This document shows, one piece after another, positions 15,458 through 22,469 of a stretch of DNA of 24,636 nt. The first letter of the stretch is position 1, and each line of letters begins with the position of its first letter. This stretch comes from Akkermansiaceae bacterium UBA1506. GTDB taxonomy: Bacteria > Verrucomicrobiota > Verrucomicrobiia > Verrucomicrobiales > DEV007. The notes below the pieces were generated by a model, which had not been told where the DNA came from, made no database searches, and worked only from the letters and a program-made list of their open reading frames with translations. Location: the NCBI GenBank assembly GCA_002323995.1, contig DCQY01000103.1:1-24636 (forward strand), given 5' to 3'. A program made the translations under genes and the position numbers.

Positions 15458-16996
15458 ATGAGCATTTCGCGAGCCCTTATCTCCGTTTCCGACAAAGCTG
15501 GCTTGGAGTCCCTTGCCAAGGGACTCCACGAAAACGACGTCGAGATTCTTTCCACCGGTGGAACCGCCAAGTTCATTGCCGATCTCGGCATTCCTGTCGT
15601 TGAGGTTTCCGACTTCACCGGTTTCCCCGAACTTTTCGACGGACGAGTCAAAACACTTCATCCAAAGGTTCACGGTGGCCTCCTTCATCGACGTGACAGC
15701 AAGGAGCATGTGGAACAGGCTAATGAAAATGATATTCTCCCGATCGACTTGGTGGTCGTGAATCTTTACCCCTTCGAAGAAACCGTCGCCAACGAAGGCG
15801 TTACGCGCGCGGAAGCTATCGAACAAATTGACATCGGTGGCCCCAGCATGCTGCGATCGGCAGCGAAGAATCATGATGCCGTTACAGTGGTGGTCGAACC
15901 ATCAGATTATGATGTGATTCTTTCTGAACTAGATGAACACGAGGGCAACACGACGCTAAAGACTCGCGAGCGCCTCGCCATCAAAGTATTTCAGCGCACC
16001 GCCGCTTACGACGCTGCCATTGCCTCCCACCTCAACGACATCCAGGAGACTGAGAGTTCCTTCTCAGTATCACTACCCCTCGCACAAGAACTGCGCTACG
16101 GCGAAAACCCTCACCAAGAGGCATCCCTCTACGGTAACTTTGGTGATTATTTCAAACAACTGCAGGGCAAAGGCCTAAGTTACACAAATGTTCTCGACAT
16201 TGGCTCCGCGGCAGAACTCATCCTAGAATTTCGCCGGCCGGCCGTTGCTATCCTAAAACACACCAACCCCTGTGGCGTTGGCGCTGACGAGGATGACCTT
16301 CGCCTTGCCTGGGAAAAGGCATTCGAAACTGACCGGCAGGCTCCCTTTGGGGGCGTTATTGTTTGCAACCGCCCTCTCGATATCGGCTTTGCCCGCGTCA
16401 TTTCTGAAATCTTCACTGATGTGATTATTGCTCCCGAGTTTGAAACCGATGCTCGAGCGCTGCTGCAAAAAAAGAAGAACCTTCGTCTCATCCAAATGCA
16501 CGAGGCTTTCCGCGACACTCTCACCGATCCGGTGATTCAATCCGCTCCGGGAGGACTTCTCGTTATGGATCATGACACCCGCGCTCTCGGACTTGATAAT
16601 ATCGAAAAGAAGGTCGTGACCCAGCGTCCTCCCACCGCCGAGGAAATCGAAGCCATGCGTTTTGGCTGGCGCATCGTAAAACATGTGAAATCCAACGCGA
16701 TTGTTTTCACAACAAGCGACCGTACTCTTGGCATCGGAGCAGGGCAAATGTCCCGCGTTGATTCGTGCCGACTTGCTACATGGAAAGCGGAGCAAGCCGG
16801 ACTCAGTCTTAAGGGCTCCGTTGTCGCCAGCGATGCCATGTTTCCCTTCCCTGACGGTCTCGTAAATGCACTCGATTCAGGAGCGACCGCCGCGATCCAA
16901 CCAGGTGGCTCCATCAGAGACGAAGACGTCATCAAGGCAGCCAACGAGCACGAAGCCGCCATGGTCTTTACCGGACACCGCCACTTCCTGCATTGA
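15458..16996 (+). CDS. purH: Bifunctional AICAR transformylase / IMP cyclohydrolase
   Basis: Catalyses the last two steps of de novo IMP synthesis: formylation of AICAR with 10-formyl-tetrahydrofolate, then ring closure. 512 residues, the normal length. The N-terminal cyclohydrolase (MGS-like) domain covers about 1-145, with SVSDKAG at 9-15, KTLHPKVHGGLL at 65-76 and DIGGPSMLRSAAKNH at 125-139. The transformylase domain carries RYGENPHQ (213-220), the catalytic pair Lys267-His268 in LKHTNPCG, and the usual ending GHRHFLH. The start is ATG at 15458. A metallo-beta-lactamase gene follows after 76 bp and may share the transcript. Early in the coding region there is a perfect 11-bp inverted repeat. 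Confidence 0.96.
   Translation: MSISRALISVSDKAGLESLAKGLHENDVEILSTGGTAKFIADLGIPVVEVSDFTGFPELFDGRVKTLHPKVHGGLLHRRDSKEHVEQANENDILPIDLVVVNLYPFEETVANEGVTRAEAIEQIDIGGPSMLRSAAKNHDAVTVVVEPSDYDVILSELDEHEGNTTLKTRERLAIKVFQRTAAYDAAIASHLNDIQETESSFSVSLPLAQELRYGENPHQEASLYGNFGDYFKQLQGKGLSYTNVLDIGSAAELILEFRRPAVAILKHTNPCGVGADEDDLRLAWEKAFETDRQAPFGGVIVCNRPLDIGFARVISEIFTDVIIAPEFETDARALLQKKKNLRLIQMHEAFRDTLTDPVIQSAPGGLLVMDHDTRALGLDNIEKKVVTQRPPTAEEIEAMRFGWRIVKHVKSNAIVFTTSDRTLGIGAGQMSRVDSCRLATWKAEQAGLSLKGSVVASDAMFPFPDGLVNALDSGATAAIQPGGSIRDEDVIKAANEHEAAMVFTGHRHFLH
15505..15527. repeat. Perfect 11-bp inverted repeat near the 5' end of purH
   Basis: GGAGTCCCTTG (15505-15515), one C, then the exact reverse complement (15517-15527), covering about codons 16-24 of purH (LESLAKGL). 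It may be a protein-binding site just inside the gene. With a 1-nt centre, an RNA hairpin would have to lose one or two central pairs. Confidence 0.6.
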
Positions 16997-17072
16997 TCTG
17001 CCTCCTCCATTAGTTCGGGAAATCTGAGAAGTCCAAGTGACGCGAACGTCATTGGCGACTATCCTATTACCC

Positions 17073-18089
17073 ATGGCGATCGATTGGAAAATACTCGGGG
17101 CTCCAGGAGCTGATAATTCGCTCCTCGTCGCGGTGAACTCAGGTCACGCCGAATCACGCCTCCTTTTCGATTGTGGTGAAGGCTGCCTCAACAGCCTTAA
17201 ACCTTCTGAAATCCAGTCAATCAGGCACCTCTTTTTTTCCCACTACCACATGGATCACGTGTCAGGCTTTGACACGTTTTTCCGTCACAACTACAATCGC
17301 CCCGAGATTCCCGTCCAAGTCTGGGGTCCGGCAGGCTCGATCGAACTATTCTCCAATCGGTTCCGTTCCTTCACTTGGAATCTGCATGCCGATCAACCCG
17401 GAGAGTGGATTGTCCGGGAGACTGAAAAGGATTCCGTGCGGGGAGCCCGTTTTTTTACACGGGAGGCTTTCACAAGCGCTCACCATTTGCCCGTCGTTTC
17501 GACTGAATCGGGCACTATTCTGTCTGAGGCTGAATTTTCGGTGACGTGCCTTTCCCTGCCGCATCATAACATCAGTTCGAGCGCCTATTTGGTCAGAGAA
17601 AAAGATCACATCAATGTCTCTCCTCAAGCACTTGCTTCGAGTGGATTAATCCCGGGTCCGTGGCTGCAGCGTCTGACTGACTCGACCCCTGACGGAGACT
17701 CCGTAGATGTGAACGGTAAATCTATATTAGTTGGCGAGTTGCGCCGCGATTTACTCCGGACAAGCCCCGGTCTGTCACTGGCCTATCTCACTGACTTTTG
17801 CATCACACCCAGCACGAAGGAATGGTGCGATGTGGTCGAATGGATTGGGGGAACGAATACTCTTATCTGCGAATGTCAGTATGCCACGTCCGATGCAAGT
17901 CTGGCCCAACGCAATGGTCATATGACGGCTGATCGCGTTGGACAGCTGGCCAACGAGGCGGGGGTCGAAACCCTTGTATTGCAGCATCTTTCACGGCGCT
18001 ATAGCGAAGGAGAATGGGCCAAAATGAGAAGCGAAGCAGCGGAACAGTTTCAAGGAGCCGCTTTCCCACCTAACTGGAATATTCCTTAG
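17073..18089 (+). CDS. MBL-fold metallo-hydrolase, RNase Z-like
   Basis: 339 residues from the ATG at 17073; a GTG at 17037 would add 12 unlikely residues. The zinc motif SHYHMDHVSG holds His57, His59, Asp61 and His62. Further sites are LPHHN with a His in the middle, CECQYATSDASLAQRNGHMTA (read in two parts), and QHLSRRY near the end. The pair GHMTA and HLSRRY closely copies GHSTA and HISPRY of RNase Z, so a phosphodiesterase acting on tRNA 3' ends or another nucleic acid or cyclic nucleotide is plausible. The exosite arm of true RNase Z is not obvious, so I give no gene symbol. It follows purH by 76 bp and converges with the NUDIX gene after 10 bp. Confidence 0.82.
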   Translation: MAIDWKILGAPGADNSLLVAVNSGHAESRLLFDCGEGCLNSLKPSEIQSIRHLFFSHYHMDHVSGFDTFFRHNYNRPEIPVQVWGPAGSIELFSNRFRSFTWNLHADQPGEWIVRETEKDSVRGARFFTREAFTSAHHLPVVSTESGTILSEAEFSVTCLSLPHHNISSSAYLVREKDHINVSPQALASSGLIPGPWLQRLTDSTPDGDSVDVNGKSILVGELRRDLLRTSPGLSLAYLTDFCITPSTKEWCDVVEWIGGTNTLICECQYATSDASLAQRNGHMTADRVGQLANEAGVETLVLQHLSRRYSEGEWAKMRSEAAEQFQGAAFPPNWNIP

Positions 18090-18099
18090 CCCGACTACT

Positions 18100-18657
18100 T
18101 CAATACCAGAGGCGCGCCTCATTTGACTGATTTAACGACTTCGCGAGGTGAAGCGCAGCAAAGATCTTGAAGTCGACAAATTTACCTTCCCCTTGACGAT
18201 CTCGACACCACTTGGTCACATCTGCCTGATGAACGAAGTGGACCCTTATATCTTCACCGCCAACACCGCCGCCCTTAGTCATTCTGGTCAAACCCGTCGC
18301 ATAAAACAAAGTGACAAACTCATCGGTCAAGCCGGCTGAAGATGTCCCCTCGCTCAACATCGTCCAGTTCTTCGCTTCATAGCCCGTTTCTTCTTTAAGC
18401 TCCCGCTTGGCAGCCGTAACCAGGGGTTCCTCCTCCTGAAGGGGTATATCACCAACAAGACCTGCAGGAAGCTCGATAACATGCCGTCCAACCGGGGGAC
18501 GATACTGTTCGGTCAGGACAACCTGTTTGTCGTTGGTGAGAGCAAGGATAGCAACGGCGCCCCTCGCATTAGTTCGAGTCACGTATTCCCAGTGAGCCGA
18601 AGTCTTCCGATAAGTGAGAAACTTGCCTCGGTAAATCTCTTCTGATTCTTCAGCCAT
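18100..18657 (-). CDS. NUDIX hydrolase, ADP-ribose pyrophosphatase-like
   Basis: 185 residues from the ATG at 18657; an upstream TTG at 18675 is less likely. The Nudix box is visible as G-x7-E-x7-REL-KEETGY, with AAKRELKEETGY at residues 82-93, two residues longer than the consensus between the first Gly and Glu. QYRPPVGRHVIELPAG before the box (51-66) is typical of the NudF/ADP-ribose group, in which the enzyme splits ADP-ribose or related NDP-sugars to AMP and sugar phosphate. The substrate is an inference from this similarity. It is the last gene of a tight minus-strand run (fmdB-like, unknown membrane protein, NUDIX), 20 bp after the middle gene. Confidence 0.88.
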   Translation of the reverse strand: MAEESEEIYRGKFLTYRKTSAHWEYVTRTNARGAVAILALTNDKQVVLTEQYRPPVGRHVIELPAGLVGDIPLQEEEPLVTAAKRELKEETGYEAKNWTMLSEGTSSAGLTDEFVTLFYATGLTRMTKGGGVGGEDIRVHFVHQADVTKWCRDRQGEGKFVDFKIFAALHLAKSLNQSNEARLWY

Positions 18658-18677
18658 GAGAGGAGGTTCACGCAAAA

Positions 18678-19646
18678 CTAAATTTTTGAACTGAGAATCA
18701 TCTGATTCGCTTCAAATCTGATTTCGCCGAGCTGATTAAGTGTGTATTCCTCCTCTTGCAGAGCTCCCTTGATACGACCAAACAGATCAATCACCGGCTT
18801 GATGTTACCAGAACCCATACTGATTTTTCCGATGGTGAACTCGACCACCTCATAACGCATCTGGTAACGAAAAGATTCAGCCCTAAAGCGGCTGGTCAAT
18901 GTGACTGGTATCCCGAAAAAGTTGCGAAGAACATAGACTTCGCCCCCATTCGGCAGGAGATCAACGTAGACCCCGTCAAAAGCTACGATCGCACCCATGA
19001 GACCTCCCTGTTGTCCCTGAATACGATGATTGATGTAGGCGTTGAGATCAGATTCCGAGATCACCACCTCCTCTGACTGACTCACCATGACTCCCTGAGC
19101 CTCACTGAGCAAATTTCTTGGCTCGCTGTTGTCCAGCAGATTGGCTGGATAACCCGCAATCCCCGAAAGATCTTTGGGCAAAAGAACCATGATCACGAGG
19201 ACTAGCATCGCAATACCTATGAGGCCGATAAAAACATTCATCACGCCTCCCCCTCCGTAGGTTGTGGAGGGGCGCTGATGGGGAGTTTTTCGCGAAGGCG
19301 CTCCGCCTCTTCGGCTCACGCCACCGGTTCGTCGAGTCACGATCTTCTTTTTGGTCACTTTTCTTGGAGCCCTGCGCCGAGGTATACCTGCGGAGGCTGG
19401 CTGACTAACAGGTTGCGGAGCCTGGGCACCATCGTAAACACCTGCGGCGTGAGATTCCGGAGGCGCAGGGGAAACAGGATCAACATAGGCCTGATTAGGA
19501 TCGTGATACTGAGCAGAATAAGGAGGTTGATGGGCCAGATCATCGTAGACACCAGGCTGAGCATCTTCATGAGGAGTCGGTGAGTGCCCTTGCTGACTTT
19601 CACCAGCTTCTGACTGCTGAGGGTGATGTTCTTCTTCAGGGTTCAT
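18678..19646 (-). CDS. Single-span membrane protein with Pro/Gln/His-rich cytoplasmic tail, unknown function
   Basis: 322 residues, no recognised family. Residues 1-88 are low complexity and rich in Pro, Gln, His, Ala, Ser and Tyr, with GVYD seen twice (32-35, 69-72). Residues 89-125 are strongly basic (Arg/Lys). A single membrane helix follows at about 136-157 (NVFIGLIGIAMLVLVIMVLL). By the positive-inside rule the tail is cytoplasmic and residues 160-322 are periplasmic. That C-terminal part looks folded, with alternating strands and a conserved-looking ESDLNAYINHRI segment. The gene lies 14 bp after the fmdB-like gene and 20 bp before the NUDIX gene, so the three are probably cotranscribed. 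The basic stretch could bind nucleic acid or lipid head groups; this is speculation. Confidence 0.75.
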   Translation of the reverse strand: MNPEEEHHPQQSEAGESQQGHSPTPHEDAQPGVYDDLAHQPPYSAQYHDPNQAYVDPVSPAPPESHAAGVYDGAQAPQPVSQPASAGIPRRRAPRKVTKKKIVTRRTGGVSRRGGAPSRKTPHQRPSTTYGGGGVMNVFIGLIGIAMLVLVIMVLLPKDLSGIAGYPANLLDNSEPRNLLSEAQGVMVSQSEEVVISESDLNAYINHRIQGQQGGLMGAIVAFDGVYVDLLPNGGEVYVLRNFFGIPVTLTSRFRAESFRYQMRYEVVEFTIGKISMGSGNIKPVIDLFGRIKGALQEEEYTLNQLGEIRFEANQMILSSKI

Positions 19647-19660
19647 GTCGAGAAATTTTA

Positions 19661-20002
19661 TCAGCTATCAGATGCCGAGGAAGCCTTTTTGCTGGAGGAG
19701 CCTGAGCTACCAGAGTCTTTCGAGCTGGCGTCGGATTTAGGCGATTTAGATGGCTTAGAATCCGAGCTGTTACCCTCAGAAGGTTTATCAGCGCTGGCAG
19801 CCTTTTTATATGAGTCGCTGCGGTAGTCAGTTTCGTAAAAACCGCTTCCTTTGAATATAATGCCCGCACCGGTGCCGAGAAGGCGCTTCACACCACCCTC
19901 GCAATCATCGAGCGGACAGTCGGTGAGACGTTCGTCCTTCATCGACTGGAACGCCTCGAATTGGTGCCCACAGGTCTCGCATTTGTAATCATATGTCGGC
20001 AT
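19661..20002 (-). CDS. FmdB-family zinc-ribbon protein with Ser/Lys-rich tail
   Basis: 113 residues from the ATG at 20002, which gives the canonical FmdB start MPTYDYKCETCGHQFE; the upstream GTG at 20029 is less likely. Cys8 and Cys11 with Cys29 and Cys34 form the zinc ribbon. Residues 40-60 (GTGAGIIFKGSGFYETDY) match the usual FmdB continuation, GSGFY-x-TDY. From about residue 65 the protein is a disordered Ser/Lys/Asp tail of about 48 residues, as in many members. The family is named as a regulator of formamidase in Methylophilus, but its general role is unclear. It is the first gene of the run fmdB-unknown-NUDIX and diverges from the rhodanese gene with 110 bp between. Confidence 0.9.
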   Translation of the reverse strand: MPTYDYKCETCGHQFEAFQSMKDERLTDCPLDDCEGGVKRLLGTGAGIIFKGSGFYETDYRSDSYKKAASADKPSEGNSSDSKPSKSPKSDASSKDSGSSGSSSKKASSASDS

Positions 20003-20112
20003 AGATCGGGGGGCGTTATTCGACGCCACGAAGCACTATGTAGGAGGACTGTTGCGGTTCAATTCGATTTTTGCTCAAAAACAGGCTATCCACACACATC
20101 ATCCTTGACGCC

Positions 20113-20463
20113 ATGCTACCTCCAACTGAAGACCACGAAATCACCCCTAACGCTTTAAAAGACCTTATCGAATCTGAAAAAGCCCCCAAATTTCGCCTCA
20201 TCGATTGCCGCGAAGAAGACGAATATGCTCTTTGCCGGATCGAAGGTGGAGAATTGTTTCCTCTCTCACGATTCGCTGAACTCTCGTCCGACCTTCTGGA
20301 TTCCGGCGACACCCGCCCTATTATTGTCTACTGCCATCACGGGATGCGCTCAATGCATGCAACCCTTTTTCTCCGAGAAAAAGGCAAGGTGCAAACCTGG
20401 AGTCTCGCCGGCGGCATCGACCTGTGGTCTACCGAAATCGATCAACAAGTCCCACGCTACTGA
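20113..20463 (+). CDS. Single-domain rhodanese-like sulfurtransferase
   Basis: 116 residues from the ATG at 20113; the frame opens at a TTG 42 bp earlier that is unlikely to be used. LIDCREEDEYALCRIEGG (29-46) is the typical rhodanese core with the CH2A-like segment. The active-site loop is CHHGMR, with persulfide-forming Cys74, and the ending LAGGIDLW is usual for the family. The intact Cys argues for real sulfur transfer. The cysteine desulfurase gene ends against it on the other strand with a 7-bp overlap, so a sulfur-relay partnership is plausible, though the two are on separate transcripts. No signal peptide, so cytoplasmic. Confidence 0.9.
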   Translation: MLPPTEDHEITPNALKDLIESEKAPKFRLIDCREEDEYALCRIEGGELFPLSRFAELSSDLLDSGDTRPIIVYCHHGMRSMHATLFLREKGKVQTWSLAGGIDLWSTEIDQQVPRY

Positions 20464-21605
20464 GGCGCCAGATCTTCGCTCACCCGTTCAAAAGCTTCAG
20501 CAAGTTCCTGCCAGTGTTCTCGAGTAGTATCCCACCCTCCGCTGACCCTCACGACACGTCCCATAGCTTCAAAGTCGAGCCCCATAGCCACCATCACCTT
20601 GGACGGATTGCCCTTTCCTGCGCTGCAGGCGGATCCTGTTGAAACAGCGAATCCCTCGCGGCTAAGTCGCGAAAGCCATTTTACGTTTTTTTCATAGGGA
20701 AGCACGAACATAGAGGTATTCCAAAGACGCGGAGCATTCGCGCCGACCAACTCGACTCCAAAACTTCTCATCAAGGCTGCCTCAAACTCATCCCGATTGT
20801 TGGAACAGTCTTCCATCGTATCTACCGACAGATCTTGATTTAATTCCACGAGAGCCGAAACCATTGAAGCAATTGCTGGGAGATTTTCTGTACCAGCTCG
20901 ACGCCCTTCTTCTTGGGGGCCTCCGACAAATCCGTGGAATGCATTTCCCATTTCATCGTCTGGCAGGATTAGAAATCCGCTCCCTTTGCTGCCCCTAAAC
21001 TTATGGCCACTCCCAGTCACGAAATCGCATTCACCAAACTCAGCTGAGGGTAATTTCCCAAGCCATTGCGCTGCGTCGGTATGGAACCGGATTTCATGAT
21101 CACCACATAACCTTGCCAACTCCAACCATGGCTGCAACGTCCCCGTTTCGTTATTCGCAGCCATCACTGATACTGCGGATACTTCGCCTCTTTTCACCCA
21201 CGAAGAAAGAATCTCCCACTCTATGATCCCCGTCCTTGAGTCGACTGGGATCTCTCTAACCCTGCCGGATTCAATCCATGGTGAAGCTGCCGCCTCAACG
21301 CAGGGATGTTCGATAGCCGAAACCGCCACTGGTTTCGCTGATTCTTCAATGAGAAACCGAACCACAGCGTTATTAGCTTCAGTCGCCCCACAAGTAAAAA
21401 CCACTCGCTCCGGAACATTTATCCCCAGTTCATCCGCCAATTCTTCCCGACATTCCTCCAATCGCGTCTTCGCTTCTCCGCTCTCCAGATATAGACCAGA
21501 AGGATTTTGCCAAAGAGAACTATTGGTCTCATTCCACACCCTGAGAGCCTCTTCGCTCATCGGGGTAGTTGCATTGTGGTCAAAGTATTTTGAAAGGTCT
21601 GACAT
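20457..21605 (-). CDS. Cysteine desulfurase (NifS/IscS family, PLP-dependent)
   Basis: 382 residues, the usual length. It takes sulfur from cysteine as a persulfide for Fe-S clusters or thiolated cofactors. Landmarks are YFDHNATTP (7-15), CGATEANN (72-79), His100, NNETG (151-155), Asp177 in HTDAAQ, the PLP lysine Lys202 in SGHKFRGSKG, and the mobile catalytic Cys327 in STGSACSAG. The short loop around this Cys resembles group I (IscS/NifS) enzymes. No iscU, iscA or suf gene is near, so it may serve tRNA thiolation or a general sulfur pool. The downstream end overlaps the rhodanese end. The receiver gene lies 117 bp upstream in the same direction. Confidence 0.92.
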   Translation of the reverse strand: MSDLSKYFDHNATTPMSEEALRVWNETNSSLWQNPSGLYLESGEAKTRLEECREELADELGINVPERVVFTCGATEANNAVVRFLIEESAKPVAVSAIEHPCVEAAASPWIESGRVREIPVDSRTGIIEWEILSSWVKRGEVSAVSVMAANNETGTLQPWLELARLCGDHEIRFHTDAAQWLGKLPSAEFGECDFVTGSGHKFRGSKGSGFLILPDDEMGNAFHGFVGGPQEEGRRAGTENLPAIASMVSALVELNQDLSVDTMEDCSNNRDEFEAALMRSFGVELVGANAPRLWNTSMFVLPYEKNVKWLSRLSREGFAVSTGSACSAGKGNPSKVMVAMGLDFEAMGRVVRVSGGWDTTREHWQELAEAFERVSEDLAPQ

Positions 21606-21722
21606 GATGAAAAATCACAGTGCTGGGCTGGCTAGCCTAGCCACTTTAAGGCGAGGCGGAACCACCATGGCCGTCCGAGATAGTCTTCGGAATCAACCTC
21701 TTGACTGCGGGCAAAGTCAAAA

Positions 21723-22121
21723 TTAAGCATCCGAACCAGTTAACAGGGCAATTTTTTTGAGAAGGTTATCGAATGGAAAGATCGGTTTTTCCTGGAAAGC
21801 ATCACAACCTGCAGCCTCGATACGCTCCTGATGCTGGGCCATCGTGTGCGCCGTAAGCGCAATCACAGGGATATCGGCGGTAGTGTCATTCTCCTTGATG
21901 CGCCGAGTCGCTTCCAAGCCGGCATTGGGGTCCGGCTGAGCGTCAGGGGTTAGCGGCAACTCGAGATCCATAAGGACGATCTCCGGTTTTTCACTGGCGG
22001 CACGACTCACAGCTTCAGCCGCATCAGTGGCCACACAAAGCTCATGTCCGTGGTGCTTGAGTAAACGAACCAGCAAACTGATATTATCTTCGTCATCCTC
22101 GACTAGAAGTATTCGTGCCAT
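21723..22121 (-). CDS. Stand-alone receiver-domain response regulator
   Basis: 132 residues, a receiver domain only, with no DNA-binding output. The acidic pair Asp9-Asp10, phospho-acceptor Asp52, Thr90 and Lys112 (EKP) are all present, so it should be phosphorylatable. The segment after Asp52 is longer than usual: LELPLTPDAQPDPNAGLEATRRI replaces the normal (x)MPxMDGLE, about eight extra residues in the loop next to the active site (read in parts; residues 53-75). Such single-domain regulators work by protein contact, as CheY or relay proteins do. The partner kinase is not in the window. It lies upstream of the desulfurase gene in the same direction, with 117 bp between, so cotranscription is uncertain. 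Confidence 0.88.
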   Translation of the reverse strand: MARILLVEDDEDNISLLVRLLKHHGHELCVATDAAEAVSRAASEKPEIVLMDLELPLTPDAQPDPNAGLEATRRIKENDTTADIPVIALTAHTMAQHQERIEAAGCDAFQEKPIFPFDNLLKKIALLTGSDA

Positions 22122-22279
22122 AGCGGTGTCATTATTAGCCTTCCCACGAAATCAAAACCCAGCTCACGGGAAAAAGGCAGTTTTTTCTAAAAAGATCGAA
22201 CGAAAGGTGAAGAAGAGAGACTAAACATAATGTGACAGCTGCGAAAGTAGTTGTTGCAATCAAAAAACAAGCGGTTCCT

Positions 22280-22316
22280 TGTGGGGTCCACCCGTTCGGT
22301 GGGCCCCGCATTTTTT
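22280..22316 (+). terminator. Strong orphan intrinsic terminator in a gene-free stretch
   Basis: A 13-bp stem with two G-U pairs (22280-22292 with 22298-22310, core GGGGTCCACC/GGTGGGCCCC) and a 5-nt loop, then TTTTTT at 22311-22316. It reads on the plus strand, but the region before it (22122-22279) holds no plus-strand gene that I can see. A smaller ACAAG/CTTGT stem (22267-22282) would compete with its base. It may end a small RNA or act as an attenuator for the downstream propeller gene. A CATAAT box near 22225 could be a -10 element but has no clear -35. Confidence 0.7.
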
Positions 22317-22337
22317 CTGGGGAAAGAATTTCAGAGG

Positions 22338-22469
22338 ATGAACTTGCATCGAACGGTGCCACCCTTCTGGAGTTGGGTAACTCCTAGATCCCCTTATTTT
22401 CCTGATGACCTGATGGCGGATCTTTTTGCAGCTCGCGTCATCCATCCTTCAATCGTAACGTTTTACTGA
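22338..22469 (+). CDS. Possible 43-residue leader ORF coupled to the propeller gene
   Basis: An ATG at 22338, preceded by the weak ribosome site CAGAGG, opens a 43-codon frame (MNLHRTVPPF...IVTFY). Its TGA at 22467-22469 shares one base with the ATG of the next gene (TGATG), the usual arrangement for coupled translation. The product has no known motif. It lies between the strong terminator and the propeller gene. It could equally be a chance ORF in a 5' leader. Confidence 0.3.
   Translation: MNLHRTVPPFWSWVTPRSPYFPDDLMADLFAARVIHPSIVTFY

Noticed and set aside
16253..16795. A 180-codon open frame on the minus strand inside purH
   Set aside because: purH is intact and canonical over the whole stretch, and the antisense product has no recognisable motif.
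22280..22310. A tRNA T-arm or structured housekeeping RNA suggested by the GTTCG loop
   Set aside because: No acceptor stem, anticodon arm or CCA end can be built around it, and the T-run directly after the stem marks a terminator.
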